Source: an uncultured Prevotellaceae bacterium (GTDB lineage Bacteria > Bacteroidota > Bacteroidia > Bacteroidales > Bacteroidaceae). From it: 52,158 bases of DNA. The notes beneath the pieces were generated by a model that was given only the letters and a program-made list of their open reading frames with translations, did not search any database and was not told the origin of the DNA. The translations under genes and the position numbers were made by a program. The stretch's first letter is position 1. Each line of letters begins with the position of its first letter. Shown piece after piece: positions 41,658 to 50,100 of the stretch. Location: assembly GCA_945831805.1 (NCBI GenBank), contig CAMADY010000007.1, positions 1 to 52,158 on the forward strand, written 5' to 3'.

Positions 41658-42692
41658 ATGAAAATTTCAAAGAACGCCCTCAACAATATCTTCTTCTTCG
41701 CTGGCGTAGCAGCCGTTGTCGTGATGCTCTTCACCTTCGACGTCAGCTTCGTCGAGCTATGGGAGCACCTATGCCATGCAGGCTACTGGATGATACCTAT
41801 CCTCGGCGTGTGGATACTCATCTACGGCATGAACGCCCTCGCGTGGCGCTGCATCATAAAGGGCAACACCGACCCTGACGAGCATGTCGGATTCATGCGC
41901 ATCTTCCGTCTCACCATAACGGGCTATGCCCTCAACTACGCCACACCTGTCGGCGGACTCGGCGGCGAGCCATATCGTATCATGGAGCTCTCGAAGGATA
42001 TCTCGAAGGAGCATGCCACATCGTCGGTCATCCTCTATGCCATGATGCATTTCTTCGCGCACTTCTGGCTGTGGTTCACATCCATCTTCATGTACCTCGC
42101 ATGCGCAGCCGTAGGCGACCTACCGCTGCCTAAGAGCATCGCCATCATCCTCGGAGTCATAGCCGTCTTCTGCATGGCGGCGTTCTATCTCTTCTCGAAG
42201 GGCTACCGCAACGGCATCGTATGGAAGGTTCTTACGTGGATAGGCTACATACCAGGCCTCAAAGGTTGGAGCCAGCGCTTCCGCCAGAACCACGAGGAGT
42301 CGCTGCATAACATTGACAAACAGATAGCTGCGCTCTTCGCACAGGACAAGAAAGCGTTCTTCTGCAGCTTCCTCCTCGAATACTTCTCACGCATCGTTCA
42401 GGCCCTGGAGATTCTCTTCATGCTACTGTTGTTCGGCATAGACTGCGGAGGAGGCATCGACGGTTACTTCATAACCTTCGTACACTCCATACTCATCCTC
42501 TCGTTCACCACGCTCTTCGCAAACCTCATCGGCTTCCTACCGATGCAGATAGGCGTGCAGGAAGGTGGCTTCGTGCTCTCAATAGCAGCCCTCGGACTAT
42601 CAGCAGCCCTCGGCATCTTCGTCAGCATCATCTGCCGTGTCCGCGAAATTATATGGATCATCATCGGCTTGGCTTTAATGAAGTTGAAGTAA
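41658..42692 (+). CDS. LPG synthase-TM/UPF0104 family membrane protein
   Basis: A 344-residue integral membrane protein with seven to eight predicted helices, of the family of the MprF/AglD flippase domain. The motif GYALNYATPVGGLGGEPYRI (residues 95-114) matches the conserved Nx(T/S)PxxxGGEP-type segment. The end MQIGVQEGGFVL recalls the xPGGxGxxE segment. Such proteins move or help synthesise lipids in the inner membrane. Its place directly after the CDP-alcohol phosphotransferase and 1 nt before the TonB receptor implies a shared transcript. Confidence 0.85.
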   Translation: MKISKNALNNIFFFAGVAAVVVMLFTFDVSFVELWEHLCHAGYWMIPILGVWILIYGMNALAWRCIIKGNTDPDEHVGFMRIFRLTITGYALNYATPVGGLGGEPYRIMELSKDISKEHATSSVILYAMMHFFAHFWLWFTSIFMYLACAAVGDLPLPKSIAIILGVIAVFCMAAFYLFSKGYRNGIVWKVLTWIGYIPGLKGWSQRFRQNHEESLHNIDKQIAALFAQDKKAFFCSFLLEYFSRIVQALEILFMLLLFGIDCGGGIDGYFITFVHSILILSFTTLFANLIGFLPMQIGVQEGGFVLSIAALGLSAALGIFVSIICRVREIIWIIIGLALMKLK

Positions 42693-42693
42693 A

Positions 42694-44796
42694 ATGTTTC
42701 TTAATAGGTTGTATGCGATAATCGCTGGCATCTACATAGCGCAGATAGCCGGTGCACAGACCTCCACGGAAGCCCTGTTGGCAGAGGTGGAAGTAGTGTC
42801 GCGCCATACCTTTTCCGACGTCATACCATCACAAACCCTCTCCGGAGAGACTCTCCAGCGCCTCAGCACCCTCAACATTGCCGACGCGCTACGCTATTTC
42901 TCAGGACTGCAGGTAAAGGACTATGGCGGTGTCGGCGGACTCAAGACCGTCAACATACGCTCCATGGGCTCCCATCATCTCGGCGTATATTACGACGGCA
43001 TACAGCTCGGCAACGCACAGAACGGGCAGACGGACCTCGGGCAGTTCTCACTCGATAACGTCGAGGAGATAACGCTCTACAACGGTCAGAAGTCATCGCT
43101 CATGCAGACTGCCTCCGACTACGGCAACGCCGGCAACGTCTATATCCGCACCCGCGAGCCGAAGTTCCGCCATGGCGAGCAGACGCACTTCCGTTCAAAG
43201 GTGAAGTATGGCATCAGCAACATGCTCAGCCTCTCAGCTGTTCTGGAGCAGAAGCTCTCACCGAAGGTAAAGTCCGCATTCTCCATCGGCACACTTACCA
43301 GCAACGGTCGTTACGACTTCCGTTACAAACGCCGCAACTACGACGGCACCATAGCCTACGACACCACCGCCGTCCGACAGAATGGCGACGTGCAGCTCAT
43401 ACGTTTCGAGGGCAACATCTACGGACTCATGGAGCGTGGCTCATGGAACCTAAAGGCCTATACCTATCAGAGTAACAGGGGAATACCCGGTGCCATCGTC
43501 AACAACAACTGGTACAACGGCGAGCGACAGACCGACTCCAACAACTTTCTGCAGGGCTCATACCAGATGGATGTCACCTCCCTATACACCTTCAGGGCAC
43601 TCGCCAAGTACGCATACTACTACACCCACTACCGAAACCTCGACCCGCGCCTGCAGCTGACGGACAACATCTACCGCCAGCAGGAGGGATATTTCAGCAC
43701 GACACACGCACTGGAGCTCCTGCCATGGCTCAACATGTCCATGGCATACGACCTAAAATGGAGCCGCCTCTCGTCTGACATGATGACCTGCCCTACACCA
43801 ACGCGATGGACGAACATGGTGAGTCTCGCTGCATCCCTTTCACTAAGCCACTTCAATGCCCAGGCGTCTTTGCTTTACAACAACACCCGCGACCGGGGAG
43901 AGCCATCCGTAACAGGCACTGCACCAGTAGGTCTCATGAACGACGTATCACGTTTCACCCCGGCACTCTTCCTGAACTACTACCTCCTTCAGCAAAACTC
44001 TCATAGGCAAGCCCTTCCTGGTGGCCAGCGTTCTTATGCACAGCGTTCACTCTCAGTCCGCGCCTTCGTGAAGAACAACTTCCGCATGCCGACCTTCAAC
44101 GATCTGTACTATAAGGAGATGACGACCTCCGTCCTCCGCCCCGAAAAGGCAACGCAATACAATCTCGGCCTACAATACGACTGGCACGCCCCTACCCCCG
44201 CGAGCCATGTTGCCAGCGGTGCTTCCGCCGGCCAAGCCCCCGCCATCGAGACCCTCCATTTCCAGGCGGACGCCTACTATAACGACGTGAAAGACAAGAT
44301 TGTAGCCTACCCCGGAGGCCAGCAGTTCCGCTGGACTATGAAGAACTTCGGGAGCGTCCACATCACCGGCATCGATGCCGAGGCATACATCCGCGCACGC
44401 TATGCAGACCTACACGCAGGGCTCCGGCTGCAATATACCTACCAGAAGGCTATCGACGTCACCGACGAGCACCGCGCAAACTACCGTCACCAGATACCGT
44501 ATGTGCCATGGCACAGCGGATCCATAATCCTAGATGCAGAGTGGAAGGGCATCACGCTATCATACTCTTTCATATACACCGGAGAGCGATACAACCAGCA
44601 GGAGAACATACAGCGCAACTACATGCAGCCATGGTACACCTCAGACCTCTCACTATCCTATCAGTGGGTCATGAAAAGGACGGAGATGCGAGCAACGCTG
44701 GAGTGCAACAACCTCCTGTCGCAGGACTACGACGTCATCCTGAACTACCCTATGCCGAAGCGCAATTTCGCACTGAGTTTTCAGGTCTCCATGTAA
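42694..44796 (+). CDS. TonB-dependent outer membrane receptor (BtuB-like)
   Basis: A 700-residue receptor with a signal peptide (cleavage near IAGA-QTS), then a TonB-box-like stretch and plug domain (residues about 30-160: LSTLNIADALRYFSGLQVKD, NIRSMGSHHLGVYYDG) and a 22-strand beta-barrel. There is no CarboxypepD-like N-terminal extension and no SusD partner, so it is a single receptor rather than a SusC. A beta-propeller lipoprotein follows, which recalls BtuB-BtuG cobalamin uptake. No cobalamin riboswitch was found upstream. It starts 1 nt after the flippase-like gene. Confidence 0.88.
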   Translation: MFLNRLYAIIAGIYIAQIAGAQTSTEALLAEVEVVSRHTFSDVIPSQTLSGETLQRLSTLNIADALRYFSGLQVKDYGGVGGLKTVNIRSMGSHHLGVYYDGIQLGNAQNGQTDLGQFSLDNVEEITLYNGQKSSLMQTASDYGNAGNVYIRTREPKFRHGEQTHFRSKVKYGISNMLSLSAVLEQKLSPKVKSAFSIGTLTSNGRYDFRYKRRNYDGTIAYDTTAVRQNGDVQLIRFEGNIYGLMERGSWNLKAYTYQSNRGIPGAIVNNNWYNGERQTDSNNFLQGSYQMDVTSLYTFRALAKYAYYYTHYRNLDPRLQLTDNIYRQQEGYFSTTHALELLPWLNMSMAYDLKWSRLSSDMMTCPTPTRWTNMVSLAASLSLSHFNAQASLLYNNTRDRGEPSVTGTAPVGLMNDVSRFTPALFLNYYLLQQNSHRQALPGGQRSYAQRSLSVRAFVKNNFRMPTFNDLYYKEMTTSVLRPEKATQYNLGLQYDWHAPTPASHVASGASAGQAPAIETLHFQADAYYNDVKDKIVAYPGGQQFRWTMKNFGSVHITGIDAEAYIRARYADLHAGLRLQYTYQKAIDVTDEHRANYRHQIPYVPWHSGSIILDAEWKGITLSYSFIYTGERYNQQENIQRNYMQPWYTSDLSLSYQWVMKRTEMRATLECNNLLSQDYDVILNYPMPKRNFALSFQVSM

Positions 44797-44903
44797 TAGC
44801 TATCTAATCACACCGTAAAAGCTATCTGATTACATCGTAAAAGCTATCTGATTACACCGTGAAAGCTATGCTTTTACGCCCTAAAAGCATAGCTATTCCG
44901 GGA
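44794..44903 (+). repeat. 22-bp tandem repeat, five units, beginning at a stop codon
   Basis: Units start at 44794, 44816, 44838, 44860 and 44882. The first TAA is the stop codon of the receptor gene. Units two and three begin TAAAAGCTATCTGATTACA and differ at one position; the last two carry GCTATGCTTTTAC and TAAAAGCATAGCTATT and form an inverted end. The same family lies at 13243-13330. Confidence 0.9.
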
Positions 44904-44956
44904 GCACTGATAATCAATGAGTTACAAAGCCGTTTTTTAACCTCTCACCATCGCAG

Positions 44957-46993
44957 ATGTTCAGACGATTTCTATACATATTTTTAGTCGGGTTTTCTGT
45001 TCTGACCTCATGCCGGGAAGATGATTTCATCTCCCCGAGCGACAGCGTGGAGGCATCCGACAGCGGTATGTATATCCTCTGCGAAGGCAATATGGGCTCC
45101 AACAAATGCACCCTCGACTACCTCGATCTGAAGTCGATGACCTACAGCCGCAACATCTATCCCTCCAGCAACCCTAACGTAGTGAAGGAGCTCGGCGACG
45201 TGGGCAACGACATACAGATCAACGGCAACCAGCTATGGATCGTCGTCAACTGCTCGCACAAAGTCGAAGTCTGCGACGTCAGGACCGCACGACGCATCGG
45301 AAAGGTTGACATTCCCAACTGCCGCTACGTCACCTTCGACGACAACGGCTATGCGTATGTTTCGTCGTATGTGGGTCCTGTGCAGATTGATGCCAACGCA
45401 CAGATCGGCATGGTCTATAAGGTTGACACCCGGACACTTAAGGTCGTCGGCACCGTTGAGGTGGGCTATCAGCCTGACGAACTCGCCGTCAGCGGGGGAA
45501 AGCTATACGTAGCCAACTCCGGAGGCTACCGCGTACCGAACTACGACACCCGCGTCAGCGTCATCGACCTCGCCACATTCACCCTCGAACGACAGATAGG
45601 GGTAGCTCCAAACCTCTTCCGACTAAAGGCAGACAGGCACGGTCAGGTGTGGGTCAGCTCACGCGGCGACTACAACACCACCCCTCCGCGACTCTATTGC
45701 CTCTCAAAGGACGCCTCCGGCACTATGCAGCCGCAGCGTATCGACGTACCTGTCAGCGAGATGTGCATCGTTGGAGACTCCCTCTATTACCTCGGGGTGT
45801 CATGGAACAACGCCACCGCCACCAACGACATACAGATGGGCATCATCGACATCACGACCCACCAGCCTATCTCTTCTTCCGCTTTCGGAGCAGGAATAGT
45901 TTCAAACGGTGCTGCCAAAGGAGTGACCATAGAGGTGCCCTACGGCCTCATCGTCAACCCAACCACCCGCGACATCTTCATCATGGACGCAAAGGACTAT
46001 GTCTCCTCGGGCGAACTCCTCATGTTCGACCGTGAGGGAAACCTCAAGAACCGATGGTGGACGGGCGACATACCATCAAGAGCCGTCTTCGTTTCGCAGC
46101 AGGCGGACGTAACGCCGCAGAAGAAAGAGGAGCCATACAAGCCTAACTACGACGGCACCTACCCTTACATCCTCGCTGTCGATGAGTATGTTCCGGCTCC
46201 GGGACAGTTCGTCAACACCATGCCGCAATACGAACCCGGCGACGATGCAGCAGCGATGGCACGGAAATGTACCGACGCTATCGGCGGAGAAACCGATGGA
46301 ATGGTATCTTTAGGAGGGTTCGGAGGCTACATAACGTTCCATTTCGACCACTCCGTACGCAACATTCCGGGCGAGAACGACCTATACATCAAGGGCAACG
46401 CATTCTACGAAACGGGCGCTGCAAACGGCGGAAGCTGCGAGCCGGGCATCGTGATGGTCTCTCAGGACCTCAACAACAACGGTATTCCCGACGACCCATG
46501 GTATGAGCTCAGCGGATCTGCTGACGTGGATAGCGTGGGAAAGGTGAAGTACGGCTACGAGATAACATACCGCCACGACCCTATGAAGGACGTGCCATGG
46601 ACTGACAATCAGGGCAATAGCGGCACCGTAGCACGTAACACTTCGCACCGTCAGGAGTACTTCCCTCTGTGGCTTTCTGACAAGAACGGCGGCACACTGA
46701 CCTTACGTGGCACACTGCTTCCGGACAATGCGTACGACAGGTCTGGCAGAGGCTTCGACTGGTTCCACTATGCCCTGCGCTATGGCTACGTCGATAACCT
46801 ACCGAACAGCGACATCGAAGGCTGCTCGTTCAACATCGATTGGGCGGTTGACCCTATCACAAGAGAACCAAAAATCCTCCATTCCATCGACTTCGTTCGT
46901 GTCTATTCCGCACAGAATCAGGTCTGCGGATGGCTCGGCGAAACCTCAACGGAAGTCTGCGGAGCCATGGACCTGCACATGAAGACTCCGTAA
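44957..46993 (+). CDS. Surface beta-propeller lipoprotein (DUF5074/YncE, BtuG-like) with C-terminal domain
   Basis: A 678-residue lipoprotein: the signal ends LTSC and the mature start CREDDF is acidic, as in Bacteroidetes surface-export signals. Residues about 35-390 form a YncE-like propeller with repeated VxDxxT and GxxP strands (for example VYKVDTRTLKVVGTVEVGYQPDELAVSGGKLYVANSG). This is the fold of the BtuG cobalamin-binding proteins. Residues about 400-678 are an extra domain with a calcium-like loop DLNNNGIPDDPWYE. It pairs with the receptor upstream across a 22-bp repeat array. B12 as ligand is inference. Confidence 0.8.
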   Translation: MFRRFLYIFLVGFSVLTSCREDDFISPSDSVEASDSGMYILCEGNMGSNKCTLDYLDLKSMTYSRNIYPSSNPNVVKELGDVGNDIQINGNQLWIVVNCSHKVEVCDVRTARRIGKVDIPNCRYVTFDDNGYAYVSSYVGPVQIDANAQIGMVYKVDTRTLKVVGTVEVGYQPDELAVSGGKLYVANSGGYRVPNYDTRVSVIDLATFTLERQIGVAPNLFRLKADRHGQVWVSSRGDYNTTPPRLYCLSKDASGTMQPQRIDVPVSEMCIVGDSLYYLGVSWNNATATNDIQMGIIDITTHQPISSSAFGAGIVSNGAAKGVTIEVPYGLIVNPTTRDIFIMDAKDYVSSGELLMFDREGNLKNRWWTGDIPSRAVFVSQQADVTPQKKEEPYKPNYDGTYPYILAVDEYVPAPGQFVNTMPQYEPGDDAAAMARKCTDAIGGETDGMVSLGGFGGYITFHFDHSVRNIPGENDLYIKGNAFYETGAANGGSCEPGIVMVSQDLNNNGIPDDPWYELSGSADVDSVGKVKYGYEITYRHDPMKDVPWTDNQGNSGTVARNTSHRQEYFPLWLSDKNGGTLTLRGTLLPDNAYDRSGRGFDWFHYALRYGYVDNLPNSDIEGCSFNIDWAVDPITREPKILHSIDFVRVYSAQNQVCGWLGETSTEVCGAMDLHMKTP

Positions 46994-47072
46994 AAACATC
47001 TGGCAAAGGGGTAAAATCCGACCATATTATGGGTAAAAAAATGCTTAAAGCATAATAAAATAGAAATTTTCC

Positions 47073-47103
47073 TTTGACATATTATATTTTTTTTGTAACT
47101 TTG
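47073..47103 (+). promoter_or_regulatory. Promoter of the pectinesterase gene
   Basis: TTTG (47073-47076) and TAACTTTG (47096-47103), 19 nt apart, followed by CAACG. The leader is about 55 nt. Confidence 0.8.
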
Positions 47104-47166
47104 CAACGATTTTTTTACGCCTAAAAAAACTATTTTTTCAAATAACTAATCAATCAATTCAAAACA

Positions 47167-50100
47167 ATGAAGAAAACTTTCAGAACATTTCTGACACTGT
47201 TGCTGCTCATTGCAGGAACAGCAATGTCGTGGGCTGATTTCACTGACTTCAAGGTTATCCTCGCCAAAGGCTCAGAGGGTTGCCTCGTGACAGACGAAGA
47301 GTTTGCTACACAGTACACCCCTGTGGAGTTCGGCTATGTTGTTAATGCTGACGGCACGGTATCACGTGTTGCCAAGGATGATCCAACAAGCATGGGAACC
47401 ATCAAGGGTAAGTCACACAGTGAACATGGCATCACTAACTTCGAGATGACCGTCAAGGTTGACGGCGGTGTGAAGATTGGCATGGGTACATGTAACTGGG
47501 GCGGCGATGTTAAGATCAACGGTGCCACCGCATTCAGCACAAACGCTGCCAACAAGTGCTGGCACAATGACAAGGCTAACAACATTGCCTATGGTCACTA
47601 TGTAGGCGAGGCTGGTACTATCACCATCGCTGGTGGTTCTTACACCGCTTATGTCAGCGTGGAGGCTGAGACTGTCAAGTCTAACGCTGTAGCTTTCTCA
47701 CTCGGAACGGTAGAGTGCATGGGCACACTGCTTCCTGAAGGCAAGGACGTTATTGCAGGCGAGTCATTCACTATCCCCGCTAACTACACCTTATATAAAG
47801 AAGGTTACACACTGACAGGTTGGACTGACGGCACAAACACATACAAGACTGGTTCTTCTTTCGTTCCTACAGAGGACGTAACACTCACTCCTGTGTTCAC
47901 ACAGAACACAAAGTCTCTGGCTGACCGCACAGAGCCTGTAACCGTAAAGTGGAACTTCCGTAGGGATCAGGGCGTTCCTGTTCTTCAGTACGAAGGTCAG
48001 GAGGGTCTCGTATATGTTGCTCAGGCTACTGTTGCCGGAGAGGTTATCGACGTGAAGATGGACTTCTCTACAAAGCCAGGTAAGGTTAACAATGCTGGCA
48101 ACAACGACTGGGCTCAGGTAAATCCAGGCACCAAGTTCACTATCCCTTCATGCAAGGGCGCTACTGTTTCTCTTGAGACACTCGATGCAATCTCTTCTAC
48201 AACTATCGACGGTGTAGCAGCAAAAGGCAATACAAACACGACTTATTCTACTGAGATTGCCAGCAAGGCAGAGACTATCGACATCGTCGTTGCAGAAGGT
48301 CGTTACTATCGCTACATCCAGGTAGTGCTCCCTGTAGTGACTGCTCCTGCTGGTAAGACTTATACCAACGAGCCAGTTTCTGTTTATTGGGCAATGGACG
48401 CTGTTGACAATGTAACTGCAACCATAGCACCTGCAGACGCTATCTCAATGTCAAGCCTTGACTCTGGCGACCTTACTATCACGGGCATGGCTTCATGTAC
48501 TGACGGTGAGGCAAAGACTGTTGAGGGCGTTCAACTCGTCAAGTACAAGCCTGCCGGTTCTACCAAGGAAGTGACATGGAACCTCCGCACTGCTGCTGGT
48601 CTGACATTCACTCCTACAAAAATCAGTGGTTATGTAAACCGTTACGGCACAGACTCCGAGAACTGCGTAGTGCTCACCATGAAGACCGAAGATGGCAAGT
48701 CTGAGGTACTCGGTACATACACAGCATTGCGCAATGGCAAGACAACGGCTCAGAAGCCATACGATGCTACCGCTATCTACAAGTTTGAGATATCACTCAC
48801 TTCTGCACAGCAGGCTGCACTGACAACATCAGGCATCCTTACCCTTTCTGGCAAGATTGGCGTAGGCAGCACTAAGGAGCAGGGTTACGGTCAGATTAAG
48901 ATAGAGGGTACTGTTTCTGGTACTATCGCTGACGTAAATAAATATACTGTTAACATTGCAACTACACCTGCTGAGGGCGGTTCTGCTTCTATCTATCCTA
49001 AGTCTGAAGAGTATGTAGAGGGCGACGAGGTAACTATCACTGCTACAGAGAACTTCGGCTACGACTTCGTAAACTGGACTAATGCTGCTGGCGAAGAGGT
49101 TTCTAAGGAGGTTAAGTACAAGGCTACTGTCACTGCAAACGAGACATACACCGCTAACTTCAAGAAAGTAGAGACATACGAACTGAAGGTTAACATCGAC
49201 GGTGGTGCTAACGACTACATGATCTCTTACAACCCTGCACCTGTGGTTGTGGATAATAAGAATATGTACGAGGCTGGCACGAAGGTTACTCTCACAGCTT
49301 CTGAGAATCCTATCCTTACATTCAACAGCTGGAGCAACGGCGAGACTGCCAAGGAGATCGTTGTTGACATGACTTCTGCTCAGGAGCTGACAGCAGAGTT
49401 CTCTGCTATCGACTTCATCGTAGGCTGGGACTTCTTCAAGGCAGGCAACAATGGCCGTGTTGCTGACTTCTATGCTGCTGACAACGACGCTGTTTCACTC
49501 GTTATGTTCAAGGAGGACGGCGTTACTACAGCTGGTTGGTTGGACAAGAGCCAACTCGCTGCTGGCGGTTACGAAGGTCGTCCTGGTGGCGTATGCTGGG
49601 TAAAGGGTTCTGAGAATGGTGATGTAGGTCACTACTACTGGCAGACTGACGTTAATGCTGAGGCATTCACAAACCTCAAGATACAGACTGCGATGGTTTA
49701 CAACTATAACGCATACCAGAAGTATGACGTTCAGGCTTCACTTGACGGTAAGGAGTGGGAGACTATCGGCTCTATCAACATGCCTGGTACAAAGGCTTGG
49801 ACAGACCTCGAGGCTACATTCCCTGAGAAGTACAACAACCAGAAGAAGGTTTACGTTCGATGGATTGCCGACAAGACTTCAAAGATTGATGGTTCCGCTT
49901 CACCTAACGATGGTGCTTGTATCGGTGCTACATACATCACTGGTACAAAGAAGCTCGTAGATGATGGCGTTGCTCCTGTTCTCGTAAAGACCGTTCCTGC
50001 TGAGGGTGCAGACAAGGTATCTGCTAACGGTAAGATAGTCCTCACATTTGACGAGAAGGTTAAGGTTGCAGAGAATGCCAAGGCAACTCTCGGCTCTATG

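Noticed and set aside
42600..42694. Cobalamin riboswitch before the receptor gene
   Set aside because: The receptor starts 1 nt after the preceding gene, leaving no room, and no B12-box-like sequence was seen there.
44794..44903. Possible CRISPR array
   Set aside because: The 22-nt units are contiguous with no unique spacers, and no cas gene is present.
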